NCBI RefSeq assembly: GCF_024433635.1
Contig: NZ_WNJZ01000014.1
Coordinates: 1 to 64,000 of the forward strand
Source of the DNA: Ruminococcus sp. zg-924
GTDB lineage: Bacteria > Bacillota > Clostridia > Oscillospirales > Acutalibacteraceae
Length of the DNA stretch: 64,000 nt
Reading direction: 5' to 3'
In this document: piece after piece, positions 27,492 through 37,550 of the stretch
Position numbering within the stretch: position 1 is the first letter of the stretch
Layout: every line of letters begins with the position of its first letter
Translations under genes and position numbers: made by a program
Notes under the pieces: generated by a model
Databases searched by the model: none
Seen by the model: the letters and a program-made list of their open reading frames with translations, nothing else
What the model was told of the DNA's origin: nothing

Positions 27492-28015
27492 AATGTTTTG
27501 CCTCCTTAAAATCGAATTATAATAATTAATTATATATTTTTATCCGGCAACATAAAACGGATAACACTTCAACAGAACATCGGTATCTCCTCCTTTTGGT
27601 CAATCAATATATAATCAGCTGACTATAAATAGCTAACTATTAAGCGCATATCAGAACAATTAACATATCAGAATATTAAATGTCATAATATTAATTCTAT
27701 CGTGTTTTCTTAAAAAAAATAATAAAACACAAGTTTATAGCTACTATAATTAAAAAATCATATCTGTTTATCAATATTATAACATATATAAATACGCATT
27801 TCAACATTTTCTAATATTTATTTTTATAATTTTATTTTATTTTTATCCATAATAACAAAATCTTTTCTTCTTTAGATAAATTATAAACCGTCAAAAGATT
27901 TTTACGCTTTTGCCTCAAAGAATTTTCGCAGATAGTTAAAAAATTAACAATTTCCTCTTTATTTCACCGCACACTTGTATTATAATAAGTATAGATTTTT
28001 GAGAAGGGTGACCTT
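27492..28015. other. AT-rich 524-bp intergenic region
   Basis: No gene found. On the minus strand a perfect ribosome binding site (AAAGGAGGAGATACCG) precedes ATG 27580, but only three codons follow (Met-Phe-Cys-stop). A 7-bp inverted repeat (TTATCCG/CGGATAA, about 27540-27564) comes next. On the plus strand, TTTATT and TATAAT 17 bases apart, just before position 27990, may be the rex promoter. Confidence 0.4.
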
Positions 28016-28675
28016 ATGGCAAAAAGAGACAACATATCTATGCTGGTAATAAGACGACTGCCTCGCTACTACCGCTTTTTGACCGAAATACAGGCTGAAG
28101 GCGTTATGCGCATTTCTTCAAAAGAACTTGCTGACAAAATGAACCTGACTGCCTCGCAGGTAAGGCAGGATTTCAACTGCTTTGGCGGCTTCGGACAGCA
28201 GGGGTACGGATACAGCGTTGAACAGCTTAAAAATGAAATAGAGTCTATTCTCGGTCTGAGCAAACCGAAAAAGGCTATCCTTGTCGGAGCAGGCAACCTC
28301 GGCAGAGCCGTAGCGTCGCATATGGCGTTTGAGCCTAAGGGCATAAGTCTTATCGGGATTTTTGATAAGAACGAGAAGCTTATCGGCACAAAACTGAGAA
28401 ACGTAATTATCGCCGACACAAACCAGATTGAGCCGTTTTGCAAGAGGAATCTTCCAAATTTGGCTATCCTCTGCGTACCAAAGGAGGCAGCTGAACATCT
28501 TTGCCGCCGACTTTACAACTTGGGAATAAGATATTACTGGAATTTCAGCCATTATGACCTTACAACAGACTATTCAGATGTTGTGGTTGAAAACGTACAT
28601 ATGTCAGATAGTCTTATGACTCTATGCTACCGCATAAGCGATGATATCGAATCTCATAACAAACTCCGTCACTGA
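28016..28675 (+). CDS. rex: Redox-sensing transcriptional repressor Rex
   Basis: 219 residues. An N-terminal winged helix (residues 1-80; ISSKELADKMNLTASQVRQD) precedes an NAD(H)-binding Rossmann domain (ILVGAGNLGRAVASH) and the C-terminal swapped helix. Rex senses the NADH/NAD+ ratio and controls fermentative genes. It lies next to an alcohol dehydrogenase, a plausible target, but no clear TTGTGAAN4TTCACAA site was found there. AGAAGGGTG precedes the ATG. Confidence 0.96.
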   Translation: MAKRDNISMLVIRRLPRYYRFLTEIQAEGVMRISSKELADKMNLTASQVRQDFNCFGGFGQQGYGYSVEQLKNEIESILGLSKPKKAILVGAGNLGRAVASHMAFEPKGISLIGIFDKNEKLIGTKLRNVIIADTNQIEPFCKRNLPNLAILCVPKEAAEHLCRRLYNLGIRYYWNFSHYDLTTDYSDVVVENVHMSDSLMTLCYRISDDIESHNKLRH

Positions 28676-28683
28676 AAAAATTA

Positions 28684-28712
28684 AGGCTTTAGCATTTTGT
28701 TTGCTAAAGCCT
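28684..28712. terminator. Bidirectional terminator between rex and the alcohol dehydrogenase
   Basis: An 11-bp perfect stem (AGGCTTTAGCA/TGCTAAAGCCT) with a 7-base loop, between two convergent genes. Confidence 0.85.
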
Positions 28713-28732
28713 CATTTTATATCTTTCTTTTA

Positions 28733-29899
28733 TTACATACTCTCTTTTAATATCTCAACAATGTCATCGTGGTTAAGCACCTTGTAGCCGCCGTCCATAA
28801 TGAACGAGCCGTCAGCTATTCCGTCAAGCATATCCTCGGTTACGCCAAGCTCCTTAATGCTCATTACAAGTCCAAGCTGTTTCATATATTGTTCCATACG
28901 GGCAAGGCCCTCATCGGCTATCTGCTCGTCTGTTTTTCCGTCAGGCGCAACATCCCATACATTTATTGCATAGCGTTTAAACTTTTGCAGTCCGTAAGGC
29001 ATAATGAATTTATAATATGGAATTGATACAGCCGCAAGAGTCATACCGTGCGTAGCGTCTGTATACGCACCGACAGACTGACCAATCATATGCACCATCC
29101 AGTCGGTTGTCTTGCCCTTAGCAACAAGCGTGTTTAGCGCCCATGTTGCAATCCACATTATGTTGCTTCGTGCCTCATAGTCCTTTGGGTTTTCAACAGC
29201 AATCTTTGAGCTGTGTATAAGAGATTTGAGCAAACCCTCCATTAAATAATCAGAGGTGTTGTCATCATCACCTGAGAAATACTGCTCCAAAATGTGCGAC
29301 ATAATGTCAAAAAAGCCTGCAACCATCTGATATTTCGGAAGTGTATAGGTAAACACCGGATTAAGAATTGAGAATTTCGGGAATACATTGTCGCCGAAAA
29401 CATGACCGATTTTGAGCTTTTGTGAATGGTTTGTAATAACCGAGCCGCCGTTCATCTCGGAACCTGTTCCAACCATTGTCAGAACACAGCCAACGGGAAT
29501 GATTTTATTGTCAACCTCTTCCATACGCAGATAGTATTTATCCCATGGGTCATCGTCACAGTATGTTGAAACAGAAACAGCCTTTGCATAGTCGCAAACA
29601 GAGCCGCCGCCTACGGCAAGAATCAAGTCAACCTTACCTTTTCTTGCACGTTCACATCCTTCGTAAAGCTTTTCCGATGTTGGGTTCGGCATAACACCGC
29701 CATCCTCAAACACTTCTTTGCCGCAGGAGTGAAGAATTTTGATAACCTTGTCATAAATTCCGTTTTTCTTGATTGAGCCACCGCCGTAAACCAGCAGAAT
29801 ACTTTTGCCGTAGTTATTTAGCTCAGATGCGAGATTATCAAGTGCGTTCTCGCCGAAATACAGCTTTGTCGGGTTTGAATAAGTAAAATTGCCTAACAT
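28733..29899 (-). CDS. Iron-containing alcohol dehydrogenase (butanol dehydrogenase-like)
   Basis: 388 residues, group III Fe-dependent ADH. The nucleotide-binding GGGSIKKNG and AVGGGSVCDYAKA segments and the metal-binding His residues in MSHILEQYF and DATHGMTLA are present. It resembles clostridial BdhA-type enzymes that reduce aldehydes with NAD(P)H. It is transcribed divergently from the MerR gene at 30036, whose operator sits in its promoter. Confidence 0.92.
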   Translation of the reverse strand: MLGNFTYSNPTKLYFGENALDNLASELNNYGKSILLVYGGGSIKKNGIYDKVIKILHSCGKEVFEDGGVMPNPTSEKLYEGCERARKGKVDLILAVGGGSVCDYAKAVSVSTYCDDDPWDKYYLRMEEVDNKIIPVGCVLTMVGTGSEMNGGSVITNHSQKLKIGHVFGDNVFPKFSILNPVFTYTLPKYQMVAGFFDIMSHILEQYFSGDDDNTSDYLMEGLLKSLIHSSKIAVENPKDYEARSNIMWIATWALNTLVAKGKTTDWMVHMIGQSVGAYTDATHGMTLAAVSIPYYKFIMPYGLQKFKRYAINVWDVAPDGKTDEQIADEGLARMEQYMKQLGLVMSIKELGVTEDMLDGIADGSFIMDGGYKVLNHDDIVEILKESM

Positions 29900-29973
29900 A
29901 TTAATGTTCCTCCTTTGCAGGCTGAACGCCTGCTTGACATTTGTTTTTAGTGTTGATATACTATCTTAATTAT

Positions 29974-30004
29974 ATTATATAAGTTAAAGTTAACTTTAAG
30001 TCAA
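29974..30004 (-). promoter_or_regulatory. MerR-type promoter of the alcohol dehydrogenase gene with 19-bp spacer
   Basis: On the minus strand TTGACT (29999-30004) and TATAAT (29974-29979) are 19 bases apart, the overlong spacer that MerR regulators correct by twisting DNA. The spacer contains a perfect 16-bp palindrome, TTAAAGTTAACTTTAA (29984-29999). The divergent MerR gene starts 32 bases away. Confidence 0.88.
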
Positions 30005-30035
30005 TACCCTTTCAGAAAAAATCGGAGGAATTTTT

Positions 30036-30479
30036 ATGCTTTACACAATCGGCGATATGGCGAAGCTTCTCAGCATTGCTCCCTCTACCCTGCGTTACTA
30101 CGATAAAGAAGGCTTACTGCCCTTTATGGAACGCTCAGAGAGCGGAATCAGGGTGTTTCATGACAGCGATTTAGAATTTCTAAAAATCATACACTGTCTT
30201 AAAGCGACAGGTATGCAGATTAAAGATATTCGGGAGTTTATTTTATTAGTTATGAAGGGTGATGAAACTATCGATGCACGGCTTGAGCTTTTTCAAAAGC
30301 GCAAGGCTGAGGTTGAAAAGCAGATAGCACAGCTTGAGCAAACGCTTGACACCATTAATTTCAAGTGCTGGTATTACGAAACAGCAAAAGCAGCAGGCAC
30401 CACCGCAGTACCGGATAACATGGCAGATGATGAGCTTCCCTCGCATCTGCGTGAAACAAGGGCAAGGCTCCGCAGATAG
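30036..30479 (+). CDS. MerR family transcriptional regulator
   Basis: 147 residues. N-terminal MerR winged helix (YTIGDMAKLLSIAPSTLRYY, then DKEGLLP), a coiled-coil dimerisation helix (about 80-115) and a short C-terminal effector region without a metal-binding Cys cluster. That points to an organic or aldehyde-type signal like AdhR relatives. It should activate the divergent alcohol dehydrogenase gene. Confidence 0.9.
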   Translation: MLYTIGDMAKLLSIAPSTLRYYDKEGLLPFMERSESGIRVFHDSDLEFLKIIHCLKATGMQIKDIREFILLVMKGDETIDARLELFQKRKAEVEKQIAQLEQTLDTINFKCWYYETAKAAGTTAVPDNMADDELPSHLRETRARLRR

Positions 30480-30612
30480 ATAAACGGAAAACAAGTTTGA
30501 TTTTCACTTGAAGAAATTCTTTAATAATGATATAATATATTTTGAATTAATTTATGCAAAAATGGCAAACTACTCCTTGTAAGCTAAAAAAACGCTGAAA
30601 GGGAGAGTTGAG

Positions 30613-31344
30613 ATGAGCAAGGAAAACCGGTCTGCTGTATGCGACAATGAAAACAACGGCGCACAGGGCGAGGAAATAAACGACAGCGCAAGAGCAACAG
30701 GCACAGGAGCTGTTCTTGTAAAAATCGGAGGGCATATTGTTTACTGCCTTACAATAATAGGTCAAATCGAGGGTCACTCAATTTTGCCGAATGACAGCAA
30801 GACAACGAAATATGAGCACGTTATTCCCCAGCTTGTTGCGGCGCAGCAGAGCGACCGTGTGGAGGGAATTTTACTGCTTTTAAATACAGCCGGAGGCGAT
30901 GTTGAGGCAGGACTTGCCATAGCCGAGCTTATCTCAGGCATTGAAAAGCCTAAGGTATCGCTTGTTCTCGGCGGGGGTCATTCAATCGGTATTCCTCTTG
31001 CCGTATCTGCTGATTATTCCTTTATTTCAAAAACAGCCTCGATGACAGTTCACCCGATAAGAACCACCGGTCTTACTATCGGCGTGCCGCAGACCTTTGA
31101 ATACTTCAAGCGACTTCAGCAAAGAATCAATGGCTTTGTGGCTGATAATTCCAACATTTCTGCTGACAGATACAACAGTCTTGCTATGAACACAGGGCAG
31201 CTTGTGCTTGATGTCGGAACAATTCTTGACGGCGAGGAGGCTACCGACGAAGGTCTTATAGACGATGTTGGGACATACAGCGACGCCGCAAAAAAGCTGT
31301 GCGAGCTTATTGAGAAGAAGCAAAAAAGCAAAAAGAAGAAATAG
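30613..31344 (+). CDS. ClpP-like serine protease (TepA-type)
   Basis: 243 residues of the ClpP/crotonase fold. The catalytic serine lies in GGGHSIGIP near residue 124 and a histidine in TVHPIRT. The N-terminal 35 residues are polar and poorly structured and the C-terminus ends in a lysine-rich tail. It resembles B. subtilis TepA (YmfB), a ClpP relative next to ftsK/spoIIIE; here too it precedes FtsK. It has no ATPase partner in the window. Confidence 0.85.
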   Translation: MSKENRSAVCDNENNGAQGEEINDSARATGTGAVLVKIGGHIVYCLTIIGQIEGHSILPNDSKTTKYEHVIPQLVAAQQSDRVEGILLLLNTAGGDVEAGLAIAELISGIEKPKVSLVLGGGHSIGIPLAVSADYSFISKTASMTVHPIRTTGLTIGVPQTFEYFKRLQQRINGFVADNSNISADRYNSLAMNTGQLVLDVGTILDGEEATDEGLIDDVGTYSDAAKKLCELIEKKQKSKKKK

Positions 31345-31426
31345 CCGCACGGGTTAAAAGCTATAAATACTTTGCGACTGTACAAAACAGCCTTAAGTAC
31401 AGCCGCTACATATCTCGGAGGATAAA

Positions 31427-32416
31427 ATGACTGTACTTGACGCAATAATTCAGGGCGCCGTTCAGGGGCTTACAGAATTTCTGCCTGTTTCCAGCAGTGG
31501 TCATCTGGCAATTTCACAGCACATTTTAGGCGTTACCGACTCAAACTTGTTCTTTAATGTAATGCTCCACGTCGGCACACTGTTTGCAGTGCTTGCCGTA
31601 TATCGCAAAACAGTGGTTGATTTGATTAAAGGCTTTGTCAGCCTGTTAAGCGACATTGCTAAAAAACGATTCAGTTACAAAAATATGACGTATCAGCAAA
31701 ATATGGTTGTTATGCTGGTTATAGGCTTATTGCCGCTCTTTCTGCTTTTTCTGCCTGTTCCCGGCAGTGGCGGAATAAGCGCAAAGGACTTGGCCGAAAT
31801 ATGGTCGGGCAACACGGGCTATTTCTTTATTGTTGGAGCGGCTCTTTTGTTCACAAGCATACTGCTTTCAGTCGGCATAGCCGCTGACAGGCAGATGAAA
31901 TTAAAGGAAAGAAAACTACGTCACAGCGACGAAACAAGAGCGTCACGGAGAAGTCATAGCTCCAAGGGTGTCGGCAGACACAGACTAAAAGCCGGCGACG
32001 CCGCATTAATCGGTGTAGCACAGCTTTTTGCGGCGATATTTCCGGGTCTTTCACGTTCAGGCTCAACGCTTGCAATGGGGCAGCTGTGCGGTCTTAACAA
32101 ACAAACTGCGCTTGATTACAGCTTTGTGCTTGGTATTCCGTCAATTTTGGCGGCGGCCATTTTAGAGGGAAAGGACGCAATAGCCTCCGGCGCTGTGCAA
32201 AATATTGAAATATTACCGCTTATTATCGGCGTTGCGGTATCAGCTGTTGTCGGTTTCTTTGCTATTTTGCTTTTCAAATGGATGCTTGCAAAGGACAGAA
32301 TGTACATATTTGTTATCTACACGGCAATAGCAGCGGCGGCTGTTATTATTATAAGTATTATCGAGCTGCAAATGGGGACTAACATCTTTACAGGCGAACA
32401 GCTTCAATTTGTATAA
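31427..32416 (+). CDS. uppP: Undecaprenyl-diphosphate phosphatase
   Basis: 329 residues, longer than the usual 265-280. Recycles the C55 lipid carrier for peptidoglycan and polymer synthesis. Motif 1 EFLPVSSSGHL and motif 2 PGLSRSGST are intact, with eight or so membrane segments. The extra length comes from a basic loop at about residues 155-185 (KERKLRHSDETRASRRSHSS). GGAGG precedes the ATG. Confidence 0.93.
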   Translation: MTVLDAIIQGAVQGLTEFLPVSSSGHLAISQHILGVTDSNLFFNVMLHVGTLFAVLAVYRKTVVDLIKGFVSLLSDIAKKRFSYKNMTYQQNMVVMLVIGLLPLFLLFLPVPGSGGISAKDLAEIWSGNTGYFFIVGAALLFTSILLSVGIAADRQMKLKERKLRHSDETRASRRSHSSKGVGRHRLKAGDAALIGVAQLFAAIFPGLSRSGSTLAMGQLCGLNKQTALDYSFVLGIPSILAAAILEGKDAIASGAVQNIEILPLIIGVAVSAVVGFFAILLFKWMLAKDRMYIFVIYTAIAAAAVIIISIIELQMGTNIFTGEQLQFV

Positions 32417-32462
32417 ATTTTGATTGTCAAATTTGAATTGTTGAATTTCGGGGGTAGAAATA

Positions 32463-35114
32463 TTGGCAGAAAAAAGGAAAAACACAACGGCAAAAGGCAA
32501 AAGAACACAGAGCAAAAAAACTGCCGCTAAGGGAAGTTCAAAGCCGGCTTCAAAACGCAGTCAAACTAAGGCTGCGCAACAAAACGAGGAAAAAAGAGGG
32601 CTTTCATCACAAACTAAAGCAATTATAATGTTTGCGGTTGCGGCGCTTATGCTCTGCATTATTATCTTTAAGAACGAGAGCGTTTGGCTTGAGGTTCATA
32701 ACGTATTCAGCGGTCTGTTTGGATTCTGCGGCTTTGTTTGGCCGCTGCTGCTTGCGTATGTTGCTACTATGACTGCGCTCGAACGAAAAATTCACGGCAA
32801 GGTTGCAGGCAAGCTTTTATTGGCTATCGGCACTGCTGTGTGTATTTCAACACTTATTTATGTTTTTAACGCAGACAGTCACAGCGGTTTGAATTATCTT
32901 GAGGAGCTTTCACAGCTTTATATAAGCGGTGTAAACGGCTCAGGAGCCGGACTTTTAAGCGGTGTTCTCGGCATTCCTCTTGTAATGCTCGGCGGTACGC
33001 TCGGTGCGCAGATTATCACCGTTATTGCACTTATAACGCTTCTGCTTCTGCTTTTCGGCGTATCAATCAAGAATGTACTTTGCGCTGTAAAAAAGCCTGT
33101 ATATAAAGTTAAAGATGCGGCTGCTGCGGAGCGTGAACGCCGCCGTGCTGAGCAAAAACGACGTTCAAGTATCAAGAAAAACGAAGAGTCATATGAAAAT
33201 GAGCCTTTTTCATACGACGATTATCCGCAGCAGAATGACAGCTTTCAATATGAGATTCAGCACCAAAGGGACTTTCAGGTTGATGTTCCGCTTGATTCGC
33301 CGAAAAACAGCGGCAAAAAATCAAAAGGCTCAAAGCTTGACGAGCTTCAGGCTGCATGGGCAAATGTTAATGCAAATTCTGATTCACCAACTAAGCAAGA
33401 CAGCAGAAATGTCCCCGCTGCAACAGCTGCTGCACAACAGGTAATGGATAAAAAGAAAAAGCCAAAGAAATCTAATCCCGACCAGCTTCAGCCGGACCCG
33501 CAGACAGTGCCTGTTGAGATAGAAAAACTGAGCGAAAGAGAAGACGACAGCAGCGGATACCGCTATCCTCCGATTGAGCTTCTCGCACCAAATCCTAACG
33601 AATTCGCAGACAACGGCAATTTTGCAAGAGAGTTGCGTGAAAGCGGCGACAAGCTTGTATCAACACTTGAAAGCTTCGGCGTCAGGTCAAAGATTACCGA
33701 CATTGCAAGAGGTCCTGCGGTAACACGCTTTGAGCTTCAGCCTGCGGCAGGCATTAAGATAAGTAAGATAACAAACCTTGCAAACGATATTGCGATGAAC
33801 CTTGCCGCTGAAAGCGTAAGAATTGAGGCGCCTATACCGGGCAAGGCAGCAGTCGGCATTGAAATTCCAAACAAAAGCGTTAGTATGGTAACAATGCGTG
33901 AGCTTATAGCATCGCAGCAATTCAGAAGCGCAAAGAGCAAGCTTGCGGCTGTGCTCGGCAAGGATATTTCGGGAAATATAGTAATTACCGACCTTGCAAA
34001 AATGCCTCACTTGCTTATCGCAGGTACTACCGGCAGCGGTAAGTCAGTGTGCGTAAACTCACTTTTGCTGAGTATCCTCTACAAGGCATCTCCGGACGAA
34101 GTAAAAATCGTGCTTATTGACCCTAAAATGGTTGAGTTTTCAAAATACAAGGGTGTTCCTCACCTGCTTATTCCCGTTGTATCCGACGTTAAAAAGGCGG
34201 CGGGTGCGCTCAACTGGGCGGTAAGTGAAATGCTCGACCGCTACAAGACCTTTGCGGCTTACGGTGTGCGTGACATTGAAACCTACAACAAGATGGTTGA
34301 TACATATAAGGAAAAGTACAAGGACTTGCCGGAGGACACACCGAAGGAGGATTTGCCTCTGACTGAAAGCGGCTTGCCTATTCCGGAAAAAAGACTTGAG
34401 AAGATTGTTATTGCAATTGACGAGCTTGCCGATTTGATGATGGCGGCGCCAAACGAGGTTGAGGAGGCTATCTGCCGTTTGGCTCAGATGGCACGTGCCG
34501 CAGGTATGCATCTTGTAATTGCAACGCAAAGACCTTCCGTCAATGTTATCACGGGCGTTATTAAGGCGAATATTCCAAGCAGAATTGCTCTTAAGACCTC
34601 CTCGCAGGTTGACTCAAGAACAATTCTTGACTTAAGCGGAGCTGAGAAGCTGCTTGGCAAGGGCGATATGCTGTTTGCCCCTATCGGCTGTTCAAAGCCT
34701 CTTCGTGTTCAGGGAGGATATGCCTCGGATGAGGAAATAGAAAACGTAACTTCTTTCACAAAGCAGTCAGCACGTTCAGATTATGACGAAAACATTGTTG
34801 AGCAGATTGAAAAAATCGCAAGCACTGAGATTGCTCAGGGCGGCAAGAAAAACAGCGATATGTATTCAGGCAGTGATGATAACAGCAACCGTGACCCTAT
34901 GCTTGACGAAGCTATAAAGCTTGTTGTTGAAGCAGGACAGGCGTCAACCTCACTTCTGCAAAGAAGGCTTCGCCTTGGTTACGCAAGAGCAGGCAGACTT
35001 ATTGATGAAATGGAGCAGATGGGCATTGTAGGTCCTCATGAAGGCTCTAAATCACGTCAGGTGCTTATGTCGCATCAGGAATGGCTTGAGAGAAACAATT
35101 ATCTCAGCGAATAA
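32463..35114 (+). CDS. ftsK: DNA translocase FtsK/SpoIIIE
   Basis: 883 residues. A lysine-rich start is followed by four membrane helices (about 55-200), a charged linker (210-350), and the RecA-type motor with Walker A GTTGSGKS near residue 520 and Walker [15 protein letters not shown]. The C-terminal gamma domain ([20 protein letters not shown]) reads polar KOPS/SRS sequences. The start codon is TTG at 32463, preceded by GGGGGTAG. It pumps chromosome ends through the division or sporulation septum. Confidence 0.96.
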   Translation: MAEKRKNTTAKGKRTQSKKTAAKGSSKPASKRSQTKAAQQNEEKRGLSSQTKAIIMFAVAALMLCIIIFKNESVWLEVHNVFSGLFGFCGFVWPLLLAYVATMTALERKIHGKVAGKLLLAIGTAVCISTLIYVFNADSHSGLNYLEELSQLYISGVNGSGAGLLSGVLGIPLVMLGGTLGAQIITVIALITLLLLLFGVSIKNVLCAVKKPVYKVKDAAAAERERRRAEQKRRSSIKKNEESYENEPFSYDDYPQQNDSFQYEIQHQRDFQVDVPLDSPKNSGKKSKGSKLDELQAAWANVNANSDSPTKQDSRNVPAATAAAQQVMDKKKKPKKSNPDQLQPDPQTVPVEIEKLSEREDDSSGYRYPPIELLAPNPNEFADNGNFARELRESGDKLVSTLESFGVRSKITDIARGPAVTRFELQPAAGIKISKITNLANDIAMNLAAESVRIEAPIPGKAAVGIEIPNKSVSMVTMRELIASQQFRSAKSKLAAVLGKDISGNIVITDLAKMPHLLIAGTTGSGKSVCVNSLLLSILYKASPDEVKIVLIDPKMVEFSKYKGVPHLLIPVVSDVKKAAGALNWAVSEMLDRYKTFAAYGVRDIETYNKMVDTYKEKYKDLPEDTPKEDLPLTESGLPIPEKRLEKIVIAIDELADLMMAAPNEVEEAICRLAQMARAAGMHLVIATQRPSVNVITGVIKANIPSRIALKTSSQVDSRTILDLSGAEKLLGKGDMLFAPIGCSKPLRVQGGYASDEEIENVTSFTKQSARSDYDENIVEQIEKIASTEIAQGGKKNSDMYSGSDDNSNRDPMLDEAIKLVVEAGQASTSLLQRRLRLGYARAGRLIDEMEQMGIVGPHEGSKSRQVLMSHQEWLERNNYLSE

Positions 35115-35144
35115 GTGCTGTTATTCCCCTTTTTATTACGCATA

Positions 35145-35172
35145 TTGACAAATTCAGAAAAAAGCATACAAT
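35145..35172 (+). promoter_or_regulatory. Promoter of the envelope polymer operon
   Basis: TTGACA (35145-35150), 16-base spacer, TACAAT (35167-35172), 37 bases before the first gene of the operon. Confidence 0.7.
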
Positions 35173-35208
35173 AGTATAGGTTAAAATCGTTCTTTAAAAA
35201 TTAAGGAT

Positions 35209-36051
35209 GTGAAGTATTTGTTTGATATTTTCAAGGAGCATAAGGGCTTTGGCAGGCAAATTGTGCTTTTGGCTAAAAACGAGCTGATTAAAACCTACAA
35301 GGGTTCAGCCGTTGGTCCTCTTTGGGCAGTTGTAAAGCCACTGTTCACCCTGTTTGTATATTGGTTTGCGTTCAGCATAGGACTCAGAGGCAACAAGGTG
35401 GTTGAGGTTGCAAACATTCACGGCGAAACAATCGGCTACCCGATATTTATATTTATACTTGTCGGCTTTGTTCCATGGTGCTTTATAAGCGACTCGATTA
35501 TTTTCGGCGCCCGAAGCATACGTGACAACAGGCAGTTTGTCACAAAGGTTTCATTCCCTGTGTCGACAATAATGTCCTTTACAGTACTTTCAAAGCTGTT
35601 TGTGCATTTTCTGCTTGTCGGCTGTATGTATATTTACGTTATCTTCACAACAGGCGGTCCGTCAATCTACAATATCCAATTCATAATGTACTGTCCGCTG
35701 ATGTTCCTTTTCTTCCTTGTGCTGTCTTGGTCAACGGCGCCTATGAGTGCTTTCAGCCTTGACTTCTTCAACATAATAAACTCTATTATGTCAGGTCTTT
35801 TCTGGTTGTCGAGCGTCATCTATTCAAGCTATGACCTTGAAGAGGGCTGGCTCAGAGTAATAATGCTTTTTAATCCGATAAACTACTTCACAAACGGCTA
35901 CCGCAACGCTTTTCTATATAAGCGCTGGTTCTGGGATTATCCGCAGTTCCCGCTTGAAACGCTTATCTTTGTTGCGGAGTTCGCACTGTTATTTGTGTTA
36001 GGACTTTACAACTACAAGCGTTTGAGAAAAAAGATTGCCGATGTGCTTTAA
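35209..36051 (+). CDS. ABC-2 type polysaccharide/teichoic acid export permease (TagG-like)
   Basis: 280 residues, six membrane segments, ABC2_membrane family as in TagG/RfbA/Wzm. The N-terminus LLAKNELIKTYKGSAVGPLW is typical. With the ATPase that follows it exports a lipid-linked cell-surface polymer. The start is a GTG at 35209 whose AAGGAT ribosome binding site is very close; a TTG at 35218 is an alternative. Confidence 0.9.
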   Translation: MKYLFDIFKEHKGFGRQIVLLAKNELIKTYKGSAVGPLWAVVKPLFTLFVYWFAFSIGLRGNKVVEVANIHGETIGYPIFIFILVGFVPWCFISDSIIFGARSIRDNRQFVTKVSFPVSTIMSFTVLSKLFVHFLLVGCMYIYVIFTTGGPSIYNIQFIMYCPLMFLFFLVLSWSTAPMSAFSLDFFNIINSIMSGLFWLSSVIYSSYDLEEGWLRVIMLFNPINYFTNGYRNAFLYKRWFWDYPQFPLETLIFVAEFALLFVLGLYNYKRLRKKIADVL

Positions 36052-36070
36052 AGGCTGAAAGGAGAGCGTT

Positions 36071-36796
36071 ATGGAAGAACCGATTATTTCATTTGACAAT
36101 GTTTCAAAGGTTTACACTCTTTACAAAAATGACCGTGACAGAATGAAAGCTCTTTTCGTGCGCCCGAAAACTGCGAAAGATCACAGGGCGCTTTCAAAGG
36201 TTAGCTTTAAGATAAACCGAGGCGAAAGCGTCGGAATAATCGGCGACAACGGCGCAGGAAAGTCTACCCTGCTTAAGATGATAACAGGCGTAAGCTTCCC
36301 CACCGAAGGCACGGTTACGGTTAACGGCAAGGTTGCGGCTCTGCTGGAGCTTACGGCAGGCTTCTCTCTTGAAATGACAGGAAGAGAGAACATATATCTC
36401 AAGGGCTATATTCTCGGCCTTAAGGACGACTTCATAAAGACGATTGAGGAGGATATAGTTGATTTTGCGCAAATCGGCGATTATATCGACCAGCCTGTAC
36501 GTACCTATTCAAGCGGTATGAAAATGCGCCTGGGCTTTGCAATCAACGTCAATATCGACCCTGATATTCTCGTTATTGACGAAGCGCTAAGCGTAGGCGA
36601 CGCTAAATTTAAAAAGAAATGTAAGGACAAAATTTCGAGCATAATAAAAGAGGGAAAGACTGTTTTGTATGTAAGCCATTCCAAGGAAAGCGTTAAGGAA
36701 ATGTGTCCCCGTTCTATTTACCTCAAAAAGGGCGAATTGATTTTTGACGGTCCCACAGTGGAAGCATTAAAGGTTTATACGGAACAGAAAAAATAA
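36071..36796 (+). CDS. Polysaccharide/teichoic acid ABC exporter ATPase (TagH-like)
   Basis: 241 residues with Walker A GDNGAGKSTLLK, the family-specific AALLELTAGFSLEMTGREN segment, signature YSSGMKMRLGFA and Walker B ILVIDEALSVGD. Unlike Wzt it has no C-terminal sugar-recognition domain. Partner of the TagG-like permease 19 bases upstream. Confidence 0.93.
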   Translation: MEEPIISFDNVSKVYTLYKNDRDRMKALFVRPKTAKDHRALSKVSFKINRGESVGIIGDNGAGKSTLLKMITGVSFPTEGTVTVNGKVAALLELTAGFSLEMTGRENIYLKGYILGLKDDFIKTIEEDIVDFAQIGDYIDQPVRTYSSGMKMRLGFAINVNIDPDILVIDEALSVGDAKFKKKCKDKISSIIKEGKTVLYVSHSKESVKEMCPRSIYLKKGELIFDGPTVEALKVYTEQKK

Positions 36797-36815
36797 AAAC
36801 AGCAGGTGATAAAAT

Positions 36816-37550
36816 ATGGTTACAGCTATGATATTTGCAGGCGGCGTAGGCGCAAGAATGAAGTCGGCGGAGATTCCGAAGCAGTTTATTGAGGTGGACG
36901 GAAAGCCGATTATCATAAGAACATTGATGAACTTCCAGCTTCACACACAGGTTGACGAGATTGTTGTAGCCTGTCTTGAATCGTGGATAGACAAACTTCA
37001 GGAGCTTGTACTTCAGTATGGTATTACTAAAGTGAAGGCCATAGTGCCGGGCGGTGAAAACGGTCACGGCTCTATACACAACGGACTTGTTAAGGTCAAT
37101 GAAACCGCTCTGCCCGATGACATTGTGCTTATATGCGACGGTGTTCGTCCTTTGTTAACTGAAAAGCTCATTTCCGACTGTATCGCAACGGCTCGTGCAT
37201 ATGAAACGGCTGTTCCGGTTACACCGAGCATAGACTCAGTTCTTGAAAGCTTTGACGGCAAGACCTGCAAAAGGTCACTACAAAGAAAAGAAATGTTCAT
37301 CACTCAGGCTCCGCAGGGATACACTATGAGAAAAATTATGTGGGCACACGATGAGGCTGAAAGAAGAGGTATAACTAACCCGATTTCAAGCAGTGAGCTT
37401 TTGATTGAGCTTGGCGAAGAGGTTCATATCTTCATTGGCGAGCGTGAGAACATTAAGGTTACCACTCCTGAGGATTTAAGATTTTTACGCTCATACTACT
37501 ATTACCGCAGCTTTGAAAACTTCGCAAAGGAGCTGAATATCGGTGATTAA
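36816..37550 (+). CDS. CDP-polyol/isoprenoid cytidylyltransferase (IspD/TarI family)
   Basis: 244 residues. The N-terminal MIFAGGVGARM is the CTP-binding loop of IspD/TarI and IPKQF holds the catalytic Lys. IspD makes CDP-ME for isoprenoids, while TarI makes CDP-ribitol for teichoic acids. Its place between a polymer exporter and a LicD gene favours the TarI-type role; the substrate is inference. Confidence 0.85.
   Translation: MVTAMIFAGGVGARMKSAEIPKQFIEVDGKPIIIRTLMNFQLHTQVDEIVVACLESWIDKLQELVLQYGITKVKAIVPGGENGHGSIHNGLVKVNETALPDDIVLICDGVRPLLTEKLISDCIATARAYETAVPVTPSIDSVLESFDGKTCKRSLQRKEMFITQAPQGYTMRKIMWAHDEAERRGITNPISSSELLIELGEEVHIFIGERENIKVTTPEDLRFLRSYYYYRSFENFAKELNIGD

Noticed and set aside
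28016-29899. Rex binding site in front of the alcohol dehydrogenase
   Set aside because: No TTGTGA-N6-TCACAA-like palindrome was found; the visible palindrome fits the MerR layout instead.
36816-37550. Assignment as IspD of isoprenoid synthesis with certainty
   Set aside because: IspD and TarI cannot be told apart here by eye and the context favours polymer synthesis, so the call was kept at family level.
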